Source: Acidimicrobiaceae bacterium
GTDB lineage: Bacteria > Actinomycetota > Acidimicrobiia > Acidimicrobiales > RAAP-2
Assembly: GCA_003152015.1 (NCBI GenBank)
Contig: PLZF01000050.1
Coordinates: 268 to 45,658, forward strand
Direction: 5' to 3'
DNA length: 45,391 bases
The position numbers were made by a program, and so were the translations under genes. Below, piece after piece: positions 35,397 to 45,391 of the stretch. The notes beneath the pieces were generated by a model. The model ran no database searches. It saw nothing but the letters and a program-made list of their open reading frames with translations, and was not told the origin of the DNA. Position 1 is the stretch's first letter. Each line of letters starts with the position of its first letter.

Positions 35397-37597
35397 GGCT
35401 CTTCGCGCTGTCCCTCGTCGTGAGCATCGCGTTTCTGGCACTTTCGGTGCGGGCCATCCGGCGTCATCGACTGAGTGAGCACACGGCGATGTTGTGGCTG
35501 GGTGTCAGTCTCGTCATGGTCTTTTTGAGTGCCACCCTCCCGTTTCATCTACTCGACCGGGCGGCCCGTTTTGTCGGTATCGCCTATCCACCTGACTTGA
35601 TTCTGCTCATCGCCGTGCTGTTTCTCTTCGCATTCACCTTCCAGCTCTCGATGGGCCAGGCGCGGCTGAACGAGAAGAACACCAAGTTGGCCCAAGAGAT
35701 TGGGATCCTCACCGCCACTCCGCCTCAGCCTCCCCAGGCATCGTCCAGTGCTGGAGACGAGGAACCGGACACCGCGGAGCCTGAATGGCTAGCGGAGCCC
35801 GAACGCACCACGGAGCCACAACGCGGAAGAGCACCGTCGGAGGTTGTCGTTGTTGCTGCCTCGGTAACACCTGCAGCCGAGGCAATGGCGTCCGAAGGCT
35901 CGCAGAGGCCCGGGTTGTGGTCGCACGTCCGATTGCCAGCACTGGGGCCCATGTTGTTTCGACGAGGCCGCCATGCAGGCTCTGACTCCGTCCTGGGTGA
36001 ACCGTCGGTAATCGCATCGCCGGCCACCATCGCTTCCCCGGCACCAGGTCGCCGACCTCGATGGATGGCCAGTTTCGCTCTTCTGTTCCTGTTGATCGAG
36101 GCGTGGAGCCTGTCGACCCCGTTGATGGCCTCACCGGACGAGCCCGTTCACACCATCAAGGCGGCCGCGGTTGTTCGCGGTGAGTTCTTCGGTACACCGG
36201 CTCGGCCTACGCGGTTGGGTCCGTCGTCGCAGATCATCGTCCGCGTCCCCGATGTCTTCGCCGAACTGCCAGCTATCCCGAGCTGTTTCGGAACTCATCC
36301 AACGGTGCCAGCGTCTTGCGCGCCGACCCCCGGGCCGTCTACCCGGGAAGTCAAGGTAGCCACCGCAGCCGGCCGGTACGAGCCTTTGTATTACACCATC
36401 GTCGGACTGCCCAGTCTTGTGTTTCCATCATCCACGGGAATCTGGCTCATGCGATTGGTGAGCGGTCTCCTGTCGGCGCTGTTTTTGGCTTCGGCGCTTG
36501 AATCGGCCGCCGCTTGCAAGAGACGTCGACTGTTGGTGTGGGGTGTGGCTGTCGCCGCCACACCAATGGTGATGTTCATGGCAGGAACCATCAACCCCAA
36601 CGGGTTGGAAGCGAGTTCGGCGATTTGTCTGTGGGCGTCCGGGTTTGCTTTGTTATCCGACCACGCGGTCGTATCGGACCGAAGGTTGTTGGCCCGCGTC
36701 GGCATCTCTGCATCGGTACTCGTCCAGGTACGGGGGCTCTCACCCCTGTGGCTGCTACTCATTGCGCTCGCCCTTGTCGTCCTGGCCGGGAAGAACAAGA
36801 TCATCGAACTGTCCCGGGATCGAGTGGCGAGGCTGTGGGTCGCAGTACTGGCGGCCAGCTGCGCCTTTACCGCGTGGTGGCTGATTCGTTATAACCCGCT
36901 GGCGTTATCGCCAGGTCTCGTGCTGCCCAAACATGTTCCCGTCTCCAGTCTGATATCGACGAGCGTCGGATTCTCCGACGGATACATCCGCGAAATGATC
37001 GGGGTATTGGGCTGGCTCGATGTGTCGACTCCGTCTGTGACGTATTACGGATGGATCGCCATGGTCTTCATGCTTCTGGGATTTGGTCTGTTGTTTGGCA
37101 GGAGGCTGTTCGTAGGGGTGCTGGTCTGTCTGGTGGTACTGACCATGGCATTGCCAATTGTGTTCGACGTGACGAACGCGCGGAACTTGGGATTCGTATG
37201 GCAGGGGCGTTACATGCTGCCCCTGGCTGCCGGGATACCCATCGTCGCCGCCGGAGCGGTGGCCAAGGGATATCTCTCAGATCGGACGCACCGGCGTGCG
37301 GCGGTCATTTTTCCGGCGATCCTGGTCATTTCTGAGCTGGCCCTCTTCTTCGATGCCCTGCGCCGGTATACTGTCGGATTGGCGGGACCGTTCAGTCCCT
37401 TCGGGGGTGCATGGCATCCGCCGTTCGGTACAGTCGCAATCTCGCTGGCGTTTGTCGTGGTCCTGGTGGCGTACGGTGCATGGCTCCGGCATATCGTCGG
37501 AGGGTACCCTCTCGCAGATTGGCGGACTCCTCCTGACGGTTCGGCCGGAAGCATCGAAAGTGCGATTGTCGATCAAAACGCAATGAATGTCGATTGA
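35393..37597 (+). CDS. Fused DUF2304-DUF2142 polytopic membrane protein
   Basis: 734 residues. Residues 1-105 match DUF2304: three membrane helices, a short basic loop (RAIRRHRLSEHTAMLWLG) and a coiled tail (QARLNEKNTKLAQEI). A Pro/Glu/Thr-rich linker of about 115 residues follows. From residue 225 a DUF2142-type multi-helix protein begins, with the conserved loop MASPDEPVHTIKAAAVVRGEF after the first helix and about ten further helices. DUF2142 is thought to be GT-C-like. The gene starts inside the stop of the GT2 gene (ATGA). DUF2304 is usually a separate small protein, so the fusion is unusual and fits a single machine taking lipid-linked sugar from the coupled GT2. Function is inference. 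Confidence 0.85.
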   Translation: MRLFALSLVVSIAFLALSVRAIRRHRLSEHTAMLWLGVSLVMVFLSATLPFHLLDRAARFVGIAYPPDLILLIAVLFLFAFTFQLSMGQARLNEKNTKLAQEIGILTATPPQPPQASSSAGDEEPDTAEPEWLAEPERTTEPQRGRAPSEVVVVAASVTPAAEAMASEGSQRPGLWSHVRLPALGPMLFRRGRHAGSDSVLGEPSVIASPATIASPAPGRRPRWMASFALLFLLIEAWSLSTPLMASPDEPVHTIKAAAVVRGEFFGTPARPTRLGPSSQIIVRVPDVFAELPAIPSCFGTHPTVPASCAPTPGPSTREVKVATAAGRYEPLYYTIVGLPSLVFPSSTGIWLMRLVSGLLSALFLASALESAAACKRRRLLVWGVAVAATPMVMFMAGTINPNGLEASSAICLWASGFALLSDHAVVSDRRLLARVGISASVLVQVRGLSPLWLLLIALALVVLAGKNKIIELSRDRVARLWVAVLAASCAFTAWWLIRYNPLALSPGLVLPKHVPVSSLISTSVGFSDGYIREMIGVLGWLDVSTPSVTYYGWIAMVFMLLGFGLLFGRRLFVGVLVCLVVLTMALPIVFDVTNARNLGFVWQGRYMLPLAAGIPIVAAGAVAKGYLSDRTHRRAAVIFPAILVISELALFFDALRRYTVGLAGPFSPFGGAWHPPFGTVAISLAFVVVLVAYGAWLRHIVGGYPLADWRTPPDGSAGSIESAIVDQNAMNVD

Positions 37598-38985
<1,388 letters not shown>

Positions 38986-38994
38986 ACCGAATTG

Positions 38995-39822
38995 ATGACC
39001 CGCGTGGTTGGTGGTACCGCGGGCGAAAGACGACGAGCCGATCTGCAGCGACTGGCACTGAACGGAGCTCGGTCTGATTTCGCGGAACGACACCCAGGGG
39101 CCAGATTTGGACCGGTGCTCGTGCTGATTGCGGCCTACGAAGAAGAGGCGAACCTCGGGGCCGTTTTGAAGGAAGTGCCGACCATGGCCGGCGACCTTGA
39201 GGTGTCGACATTGGTAATGGTCGACGGGGGGAGTGACGGTACCGATCGGGTAGCAATTGAAGCCGGCGTGTTCACTTGCGTTCTTCCGGTCAATCTCGGG
39301 CAGGGTGCCGCCCTCCGACTTGGTTATGAACTTGCCTTGGCGCACGGGGCACGCTTCGTCGTTACCCTTGATGCCGATGGGCAGAACGATCCGTCGGAGC
39401 TGAGTACCATCATCGAGCCTCTGATGGCCGATGAAGCCGACTTTGTCATCGCTTCACGCCGACTGGGGGTCGACCACACCACCGACCAGTTCCGGCGGGC
39501 TGGAGTCAGGCTCTACGCCCGGATCTTGGATGCCATCACACACCAGGAAATGACGGACAGCTCAAATGGATTCCGAGCATTCCGCGCCGAACTCCTCCGC
39601 GATATCACCCCCTACCTGCGTCAAGACCAGTATCAGACTGCAGAAGTCGTGATCACCGCCGCCCACCGGGGATGGAGAATTGCGCAACGTCCCACCATTT
39701 GGCATCCGCGGGCGTCGGGACAATCCAAAAAGGGTGGCAATTTCATCTTCGGGTTGCAGTACGCCCGGGTGATCGGGACCACCTGGCTCCGGGTCACGTT
39801 CCGCCGTGACCCTCGGAACTGA
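38995..39822 (+). CDS. Family 2 glycosyltransferase, DPM1-like
   Basis: 275 residues, a second polyprenyl-phosphate sugar synthase-like GT-A. Motifs: VLVLIAAYEEEANLGAVL, VMVDGGSDGTD, LPVNLGQGAALRLGYELAL, VTLDADGQNDPSEL (DxD site), VIASRRLG and DSSNGFRAFRAEL. The tail (SKKGGNFIFGLQYARVIGTTWLR) is amphipathic and may touch the membrane. It begins 9 bases after sqdB, so the two are likely in one transcript and this enzyme is a candidate user of the SqdB product. That link is inference. An in-frame TTG precedes the chosen ATG at 38995. Confidence 0.9.
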   Translation: MTRVVGGTAGERRRADLQRLALNGARSDFAERHPGARFGPVLVLIAAYEEEANLGAVLKEVPTMAGDLEVSTLVMVDGGSDGTDRVAIEAGVFTCVLPVNLGQGAALRLGYELALAHGARFVVTLDADGQNDPSELSTIIEPLMADEADFVIASRRLGVDHTTDQFRRAGVRLYARILDAITHQEMTDSSNGFRAFRAELLRDITPYLRQDQYQTAEVVITAAHRGWRIAQRPTIWHPRASGQSKKGGNFIFGLQYARVIGTTWLRVTFRRDPRN

Positions 39823-39915
39823 GGCTCTTCCGCCGTTACTGAGGTTGCTGCGCCGGATGAATGTGGTCGACCGTGGCAAAAGTATGTGAGCGGCCGGCGT
39901 ACTCAGGTCACGTCG

Positions 39916-40962
39916 TCAGCCATCGATTTCCCGCACTACCGCCGGAGAATGTTGGAAGAACTGCTCCACGTCTTGTTCGTATCGGTAGGTCGGCTCATCA
40001 TCCCCGACCGCTCGGCGCAGATTGTTGGCCCGGGCCAAGCTCTCGACCGCTCCGGCACTCGAGTAACGGTAGGTGAACCCGGTCTCTATCAGGCGGGAGG
40101 TATCGACGCCTCGTCCGAAACGCAACAGGGTTTCCATCTCTACCGGAAACTGGATCAACCCAAGAAGACGAAAGGGGGAGGCGAACGAGCGGGGGTTGAT
40201 CGGAGGGAGTGGGAATAGGAACGCACCGGCGATCGAGGCCACTTCGCTCCATGGGAGTTTGCCCGCGCCGGCCACGTTGAATGTTCCCGGAATTCGGTGA
40301 CGGGTGACGTGCTCCAACGAACGGACCACGTCATCCTCTTCTACAAACTGGACCAGCGGGTCAAACCCGGCGATGCACGGGAGCAGCCGGCGACGCAGAT
40401 CAGCGCTGATCGGAGTCAGAATGTCGGTACCCAGGACATGGGCAAACCGCAGGACCGAAACGACCAACCGAGGATTGTCCATGATGAAGTCGCGCACCAA
40501 TGCTTCTACTTCGATGAGCGAGCGTTCCAGCTGAGTACGAACCGGAGCATTGCGACCGGTCTCCTCCCGGAACCAAGCCGGATCCTTTTCCGAGGCGCCA
40601 TAGATGTGGGTGGATGATTTCACCACCACCTGGCGTACGGAAGTGCCCGGTGCTCCAGCGGCGGCAAGCAGGTTCAGCGTTCCGATGACGTTGATCTCGT
40701 GGAGTACCCGGCTAGAGATTCCGACCGAGTTGGTCTTGAGGAAGGTGTGGACGATGGTATCCACCTGGGTGGCCCTCACGATGCGATTCAAGATGGAGTA
40801 TGTCTGGTCGGCGCGCACGAATTCGGTACGTTCGAGGGGCACCTTCGGCTCGTCGGTACCCAAACCGAGGATCATCTCCACGTTCGGATCGGCTTCGAGG
40901 GCCTGGGCCATGCGGCCTCCCCAGAAGGTGTCCAGGCCGGTGATCAGTACGCGTCGCCCCAC
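39916..40962 (-). CDS. NAD-dependent epimerase/dehydratase (extended SDR)
   Basis: 348 residues. The N-terminus has the NAD loop VLITGLDTFWGGRMAQAL, with the usual GxxGxxG altered to GLDTFWGG. VVKSSTHIYGASE stands where the catalytic Thr/Ser-Tyr region lies, but the usual Tyr-xxx-Lys is not obvious (RTQLERSLIEVE follows instead), so activity is uncertain. VSVLRFAHVLGTD, LVQFVEEDDVVRSLEHV and GTFNVAGAGKLPWSEV complete the family pattern. It overlaps no gene but lies 2 bases after an acyltransferase gene. The pair resembles the Mycobacterium galE2 (Rv0501) and Rv0502 neighbours. The substrate is unknown. Confidence 0.85.
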   Translation of the reverse strand: MGRRVLITGLDTFWGGRMAQALEADPNVEMILGLGTDEPKVPLERTEFVRADQTYSILNRIVRATQVDTIVHTFLKTNSVGISSRVLHEINVIGTLNLLAAAGAPGTSVRQVVVKSSTHIYGASEKDPAWFREETGRNAPVRTQLERSLIEVEALVRDFIMDNPRLVVSVLRFAHVLGTDILTPISADLRRRLLPCIAGFDPLVQFVEEDDVVRSLEHVTRHRIPGTFNVAGAGKLPWSEVASIAGAFLFPLPPINPRSFASPFRLLGLIQFPVEMETLLRFGRGVDTSRLIETGFTYRYSSAGAVESLARANNLRRAVGDDEPTYRYEQDVEQFFQHSPAVVREIDG

Positions 40963-40964
40963 TG

Positions 40965-41978
40965 TCAGCCGAACCAGACACTTCGGCGCTCGCGCAACAT
41001 GTCATGGAGGGTGTCCTGGAGCCTGGCTCTGATGTGCTCTGCCTCATCCATGACCCGGCTCTTGGAGTAACGTTCGAGTCCCGGTTCTACGTCGAACGTC
41101 ACCGGATCAAGCACATGGATTTTGATCTTGGCGGGGAAGTAGGCCACTTTCCCCAAAAGGGGGCCGAAGGCCAGATCGTTGGCAGTTACCGGGAAGTAAG
41201 GCAACTTCAGGGCTTTGGCCAAGCCGTTCATGCGGAACAGGATGGGCATCGATTCCTCGGCGCCGACCACCGCGATGGGTATCACCGGGACGCCCGAACG
41301 CATGGCAATCTCGACGAAGCCGCCGCGGCCGAACCGGCGGAGTCGGTATCGGTCCGCGTAGGTCTTGGATGGCCCTTTGGTACCTTCGGGAAACACCAGG
41401 GAGAGTTGGCCCTGATCGTGAAGGAGCCGGTAGGCATTATCAGGATGGGCGGCAACGCCACCGGCCCGCGACCACAGTGTGCCCACTACCGGAACTTTGC
41501 GGAAGAAGTAGTCGGCCATTCCATAGACCGGTCGACCCAGTTCCTCCTCGATCCCGTGCATGATGGCCGGCGCATCGGAAGGGATGGCCCCGGCGTGGTT
41601 GGACACCAGTAGGGCACCTCCGGTCATGGGGATCTTGTCGAGCCCCTCCCACTCCACCCGGAACCAGTGGCGGTACATTGGGTCGTAGAGACGGCGGGCG
41701 ATGGATCGAAGGTGCTCGGAGCGCCCCCATTCGTCCACATCCGACCGCCGGGGGTCATGGACCGGCGTACTGTCGACTCGAGGTACCGCCACCGGCAGGT
41801 TGGACGACGGTGTTCTGCCGGATCGGGTCTCTGCCGAGGCTGACGCCGACGCTGATCGTGACGAGGAGCCTTTGGAGTTGGACTGGCGGATCACCTCCGC
41901 CTCACTGGACCGGGTGTTCCTGGTATTCCGAAGGTTGCGTTCAGAGGTGTGGGAAGTGTCCGGGGTGTCCGAGGTCAC
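40965..41978 (-). CDS. Lysophospholipid acyltransferase-like protein (PlsC family)
   Basis: 337 residues. The acyltransferase core is visible: RHWFRVEWEGLDKIPM-like start, LLVSNHAGAIPSDAPAI with the His and Asp of the spaced active site, VGTLWSRAGGVAAHPDNA, LVFPEGTKGPSKTY (glycerol-phosphate-binding EGT) and VIPIAVVGAEESMPI. It could esterify a glycolipid or phospholipid. The first ~100 residues are Ser/Thr/Arg-rich, low complexity and probably disordered. GTG at 41978 is the start. The gene follows nlpC on the same strand by 50 bases and precedes the epimerase, suggesting a joint envelope-lipid role. Confidence 0.88.
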   Translation of the reverse strand: MTSDTPDTSHTSERNLRNTRNTRSSEAEVIRQSNSKGSSSRSASASASAETRSGRTPSSNLPVAVPRVDSTPVHDPRRSDVDEWGRSEHLRSIARRLYDPMYRHWFRVEWEGLDKIPMTGGALLVSNHAGAIPSDAPAIMHGIEEELGRPVYGMADYFFRKVPVVGTLWSRAGGVAAHPDNAYRLLHDQGQLSLVFPEGTKGPSKTYADRYRLRRFGRGGFVEIAMRSGVPVIPIAVVGAEESMPILFRMNGLAKALKLPYFPVTANDLAFGPLLGKVAYFPAKIKIHVLDPVTFDVEPGLERYSKSRVMDEAEHIRARLQDTLHDMLRERRSVWFG

Positions 41979-41990
41979 GAGTTGATGCTA

Positions 41991-42005
41991 CCGCCCGGTT
42001 GGCGG
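41991..42005. terminator. Weak hairpin between nlpC and the acyltransferase gene
   Basis: CCGCC and GGCGG are separated by CGGTT in the 50-base gap. The stem is only 5 bases, with no U-run, so it is a weak candidate for a terminator after the NlpC gene. Confidence 0.25.
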
Positions 42006-42028
42006 CCCGGTTCCGGCCTCGGTACGGC

Positions 42029-43366
42029 CTAAGGGCGGGCGGCGCCAACCAGCCCGCCGTACCAAAGGGGATCGAACGAGACGACGGTTCCAGCATGGGC
42101 GGCTTGGATGACGGTCCTCGACCCGTACTGGGTCGAACGGCCATCGAGTTCAGGCCCCACGTACATCACGACATGGTCGATCCCGAGGCCGTCGAGGTCA
42201 TAGAAGATGAGGTCACCCGGTTCCAGGGACGAGAGGCTCACGTGCGGGAAGGACGCATATTGGTCAGCAGCCGAGTGATCCATCGAGACCCCGGCATGAG
42301 CCCACGCCAGCATGGTGAGGCCAGAGCAATCGACACCGGAGCTACTGGCGCCTCCCCATTGATAGGGCACGCCGAGGTACTTCATGGCTCCGTGCACGGC
42401 GGCCAGACCCGCCGCCTGGGGTGCATCTCCGCTGGCCACGGCCCCGGGGCCCGACGAACTACTCGAGGCGGCAGACTCGTTCGCCTGGTTGGCCGAATTG
42501 TTGGCAGCGGTGGCGGCGGCAGAACCACCTCCCACAGAGCTCGCTACCTGGGCCGCCTGGGAGGCTTGGGCCGCGGCCGACTGAGCCGCGCTGGGGGTCT
42601 TGGCGGCCGCGGCAGCTGCGGCAGCAGCAACGGCCTGGGCGGCCGCTTGTTGGGCAATCTGCTGGGCCAGTGTGCCTTGCACCTGCGTCAGCGTGGCCTC
42701 GGCCTGCCCCGCAGCCTGGGTGGCTGTCTGCTTGGTCTGGCTTTCTCGCGCCACCTGGCTGGATTGGGCCTGCTGTTCAGCGAGCAGCTTCGTCTGGGTT
42801 TTCTTCATTAGTCGCTGACCGTCTTTGACGGCGTTGACGTCACGCATGACTTTCCCCACCGCGACCTTGTCGTAGGTAGCGCGAGTCTCGTTTGCGTCTC
42901 CCGGAGCGGAAAACAGGTCGGCAATGGCACCGGCCGAGGAATTCGAGATATACGAGTTGATCGCGTCGGCCCCGAGGCGGGCCCGATCAGCGGTCAGTTT
43001 TGTCTTATAGGCGTCGAGTGCGGTGGCGGTGCTTTGCAGCGAAGCCTGGGTGGTGGTGAGAGTGACGACTGACTGGTTGTATTCCTCATCAGCCTGATCG
43101 AGGGTCCTTTGTTGCTGTGCGATCTGATTCTCGATGGCGGATATCTGGGTCTGGGTGGCGCTGATCTGGGTCTGGCTCGATGTCGCGCTATTCCCCGAGG
43201 AACCTGGCGCTGCTGATGCAATCCCGCCAGTGCTCATGGTCACTAGGCTTGCCGCCAACGCCATGGCCGTGGTGACAATGGTCACCCCAGAGTGCCGCTT
43301 ACGGAACGAGCGCCGCCGGGGTGCGCGTTCCGTACCGGCCGATTGTCCGACAATCACATCAGCCAC
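42029..43366 (-). CDS. Secreted NlpC/P60 peptidoglycan endopeptidase with coiled-coil N-terminus
   Basis: 445 residues. A basic n-region (RRRSFRKRH) and hydrophobic VTTAMALAASLVTMSTGG give a signal peptide cut near residue 52. Coiled coil covers about 62-240 (QISAIENQIAQQQRTL, QSTATALDAYKTKL), then an Ala/Ser/Gln-rich linker, then the NlpC/P60 domain from about residue 330. Its catalytic Cys347 lies in GVDCSGLTMLAWA and His398 in LGIDHVVMYVG. The layout is that of CwlO and RipA-like hydrolases, which cut peptide cross-links during growth or division. The coiled coil is likely regulated by FtsEX. The open frame continues upstream into the esterase gene on the other strand; GTG at 43366 is chosen for its signal peptide. 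Confidence 0.92.
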   Translation of the reverse strand: MADVIVGQSAGTERAPRRRSFRKRHSGVTIVTTAMALAASLVTMSTGGIASAAPGSSGNSATSSQTQISATQTQISAIENQIAQQQRTLDQADEEYNQSVVTLTTTQASLQSTATALDAYKTKLTADRARLGADAINSYISNSSAGAIADLFSAPGDANETRATYDKVAVGKVMRDVNAVKDGQRLMKKTQTKLLAEQQAQSSQVARESQTKQTATQAAGQAEATLTQVQGTLAQQIAQQAAAQAVAAAAAAAAAKTPSAAQSAAAQASQAAQVASSVGGGSAAATAANNSANQANESAASSSSSGPGAVASGDAPQAAGLAAVHGAMKYLGVPYQWGGASSSGVDCSGLTMLAWAHAGVSMDHSAADQYASFPHVSLSSLEPGDLIFYDLDGLGIDHVVMYVGPELDGRSTQYGSRTVIQAAHAGTVVSFDPLWYGGLVGAARP

Positions 43367-43468
43367 TTTAGAAACAATAGTCCCCTCTGCCCCAAGGAGC
43401 CAGGTTTCTTTGGTGGACACCCTATAGGTTGCACCCCAGGTCGCGACACAAATTTGGAGGTAGGGCTC

Positions 43469-45061
43469 ATGGACGGCATCGTCGAAGTCCAAGGTGGTCG
43501 GCTTCGCGGGGTGGAACGCAAGGGCGTGTGGTCCTTTTCTGGCATCCCTTACGCAGCGTCTCCGGAGGGCCACCATCGGTGGCGACCTCCGGTAGAGGGC
43601 GAGCCCTGGGCTGGGACCAGGGAGTGCGACGCTTTCTCGCCAAGTGCCCCTCAGGCGCCGATGGTGGCCGGGACCCTTGCTGCCGAGCCGGAACAGCACT
43701 CGGAAGACTGCCTGTACCTCAACGTGTGGACCCCCGGTATCGATGGGGCCCGGCGGCCGGTGATGGTGTGGATCCACGGTGGCGGCTTCACCACCGGTTC
43801 TGGTTCCAGCGGCCTCTATCGGGGAGGGGTGCTGGCCCGTGACTGTGATGTGGTGGTGGTGACCATCAACTACCGGCTGGGCGCCTTGGGTTTCCTGGCT
43901 CATTCTGCATTGGCGGACCCTGGGCAACCGTGGTTGGGCGGAGACTCGTGGTCAGGAACCGGTAACTGGGGCCTCGCTGATCAGGTGGCGGCATTGATCT
44001 GGGTCAGGGACCACATCGCCTCCTTCGGCGGCGACCCGGGCAACGTAACCATCTTCGGCGAGTCTGCCGGCGGTATGAGCGTTTCGGCGTTGCTCGGAGT
44101 CCCAGCGGCAAAGGGTCTCTTCCATCGGGCGATCATCGAGAGCGGTCCTCCCTACACGCATGGCATCGACCAGGCAGCCGACCGGGCGGAGACCCTGGCC
44201 GCGCTTCTTGGTGTTCCCATGAATCGTGACGCCATGGAAAAGGTGTCAGCCGATGATCTTGTCCGAGCCCTGGGCGAGATGGGCAAGACCTTGCATGTCG
44301 GAGGCGGGCTGCCGCTCCCGGTCCTGCCGACGGTCGACGGGGGGTTGTTGTCAATGACTCCCGAAGAGGCCGTAGCCGCGGGTTCGGCTTCGGACATTCC
44401 ACTTTTGATCGGGACCAACCGCGACGAGGCCGCCTTCTTCGCCGTCGGGATTCCGCAGATCACCAATCTCGATGATGATGGCTTGCTTCGTTGGGTGGAT
44501 CGGGTGGCGCCGACATCAAACGAGGCGTCGGCGGTGATCGCCGCCTACCGTGACATCCGAGGCGGACGGGGTGAGTCGGTACAACCTCCTGACCTGTGGG
44601 TGGCAATCGCCAGCGATGTCATCTTTCGATTGCCGTCGGTCCGCGTGGCCGACAGCCACGCCGCCGCCGCCGCTCATTCGGGAATCGGAACCTACGTCTA
44701 TCTCTTTACCTGGGAGACGCCCGCGTTAGGGGGATTGCTGGGCTCGTGTCACGGCCTCGAGATGCCGTTCGTCTTCGGTACTGTCCATAACCCAAGCGTG
44801 CAACTGTTCTCAGGTGGAGGAGACGATGCATTCGGGCTGTCGAAGGGGATGCGTCGATCGTGGGCCGCATTCGCGCGCTCAGGAATTCCGTCCAATGACA
44901 CCGCGGGAGAATGGCCGGCCTGGGGATCGGATCAGCGCCCGACCATGGTATTTGGCCCGTGGCCCGGCAACGAGGGGATGTGGCGCTCGCTATCGGGGCC
45001 CCGCGACGGCGAGCTTCAGGCGCTGGCCCCGGCGATAGTTCCGGCGGTGCCGGTGAGGTAG
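43469..45061 (+). CDS. Type-B carboxylesterase
   Basis: 530 residues. A carboxylesterase/para-nitrobenzyl esterase fold protein. Motifs: FSGIPYAASPEGHHRWRPP, EDCLYLNVWTPG, the oxyanion loop VMVWIHGGGFTTGSG, NYRLGALGFLAH, and the nucleophile GESAGGMSVSALL with Ser199. The acid is likely the Glu in LIGTNRDEAAFFA and the His is in GSCHGLEMPFVFG. There is no signal peptide, so it is cytoplasmic. It probably hydrolyses esters of small or xenobiotic acids. GGAGG 8 bases upstream supports the ATG at 43469. It is divergent from the NlpC gene and stands alone. The natural substrate is unknown. Confidence 0.94.
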   Translation: MDGIVEVQGGRLRGVERKGVWSFSGIPYAASPEGHHRWRPPVEGEPWAGTRECDAFSPSAPQAPMVAGTLAAEPEQHSEDCLYLNVWTPGIDGARRPVMVWIHGGGFTTGSGSSGLYRGGVLARDCDVVVVTINYRLGALGFLAHSALADPGQPWLGGDSWSGTGNWGLADQVAALIWVRDHIASFGGDPGNVTIFGESAGGMSVSALLGVPAAKGLFHRAIIESGPPYTHGIDQAADRAETLAALLGVPMNRDAMEKVSADDLVRALGEMGKTLHVGGGLPLPVLPTVDGGLLSMTPEEAVAAGSASDIPLLIGTNRDEAAFFAVGIPQITNLDDDGLLRWVDRVAPTSNEASAVIAAYRDIRGGRGESVQPPDLWVAIASDVIFRLPSVRVADSHAAAAAHSGIGTYVYLFTWETPALGGLLGSCHGLEMPFVFGTVHNPSVQLFSGGGDDAFGLSKGMRRSWAAFARSGIPSNDTAGEWPAWGSDQRPTMVFGPWPGNEGMWRSLSGPRDGELQALAPAIVPAVPVR

Positions 45062-45346
45062 TGCTGGTGAGGTAGTGGCGGTGTGGGAGTGGCGGTGTGG
45101 GAGGCCCATGTATCGGGTCCCGGGGCGGATCCCACCCGATGGGTTCCTTCCGCCCTACCGGCGAGTCGACGACGCTCAATGAAATCCGCCACACGCGGTT
45201 CGGCGATCGTGAGGCATCGGTGCTGGAGTCAATCGGGTATGTGACTCGGGCAGCCTCGGACAAGCACACGTCTACCGCTTCGATTTCCCAGTTAGAGTGC
45301 TCGTCTTGAGGTGCTTGGGTTTCCTCTTGCATTTCGACATAGTCCG
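45062..45346. other. 285-bp gap before the tRNA
   Basis: No gene is supported. Just after the esterase stop are short direct repeats (GGTGAGGTAGTG twice and GTGGCGGTGTGGGAG twice, 45052-45101). ACCC-GAT-GGGT near 45137 is a minor hairpin. Nothing else was identified. Confidence 0.5.
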
Positions 45347-45391
45347 GGGGACGTAGCCCAACCGGTAGAGGCAGGGCGCTTAAACCGCCTC
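45347..45391 (+). tRNA. 5' part of a tRNA with anticodon TAA, probably tRNA-Leu (cut by window end)
   Basis: GGGGACG (acceptor) followed by TA, then a D-arm GCC/GGC with a GG-containing loop, then an anticodon stem GGGCG/CGCCT with loop CTTAAAC. Anticodon TAA reads the Leu codon UUA. The 3' half lies beyond the window, so the class II variable arm of Leu tRNAs cannot be checked and the call rests on the anticodon position. Confidence 0.6.

Noticed and set aside
41678..42811. Plus-strand frame of 377 codons over the acyltransferase and NlpC genes
   Set aside because: The Gly/Arg-rich product has no domain and both opposite-strand genes are well supported.
43367..43927. Upstream extension of the NlpC/P60 frame
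   Set aside because: It overlaps the divergent esterase gene, and a good signal peptide begins at 43366.

Overview
The window looks like part of a chromosome from a high-GC Actinomycetota bacterium. Many genes start with GTG. The order mfd, SurA-like lipoprotein, MazG, enolase, FtsB/DivIC, DUF501, Ppx is typical of actinobacteria, and a DUF222/13E12 HNH protein is present. A class such as Acidimicrobiia would fit, but that placement is inference. There is no phage, integrase, transposase or CRISPR array. Most genes are housekeeping.

Region 1 (1-7154, minus strand): the 5' part of typA, then a catabolic operon read leftward: acyl-CoA carboxylase carboxyltransferase, biotin carboxylase/BCCP, an AtuA-like DUF1446 protein and an acyl-CoA dehydrogenase. 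These match the carboxylation and dehydrogenation logic of acyclic-terpene or branched-chain acyl-CoA breakdown. The DUF1446 gene is broken by one frameshift and one in-frame TGA. Region 2 (7288-9552, plus): glmU and prs. This GlmU lacks most of its acetyltransferase half. Region 3 (9698-13331): a DUF222-HNH protein facing away from a secreted S15/CocE-like hydrolase whose leader and linker carry three apparent indels that cancel in frame.

Region 4 (13541-26814, plus): rplY, pth, a DrrAB-type ABC exporter, mfd, a PPIase-like lipoprotein, a two-domain MazG protein, eno, ftsB/divIC, DUF501 and ppx. Many of these genes overlap by 4 bp or are tightly spaced.

Region 5 (26843-39822): a surface-glycan locus. 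It has a GT-B glycosyltransferase with a coiled-coil partner, a double GT2 enzyme, a YfhO-type membrane protein, a RimJ-like acetyltransferase, and a four-gene block: DPM1-like GT2, a DUF2304-DUF2142 fusion, a very clear UDP-sulfoquinovose synthase (SqdB/SQD1), and a second DPM1-like GT2. The best candidate for an undescribed system is this block. It suggests that sulfoquinovose, or a related nucleotide sugar, is passed through a lipid carrier to a cell-surface glycan.

Region 6 (39916-45391): an epimerase and acyltransferase pair, a secreted NlpC/P60 peptidoglycan hydrolase, a type-B carboxylesterase, and the 5' half of a tRNA with a TAA anticodon cut by the window end.

Short tandem repeats of 9 to 21 bp recur, mostly in frame near gene ends or in linkers. 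Two genes carry apparent indels. Whether those are real or assembly errors cannot be decided from sequence alone.
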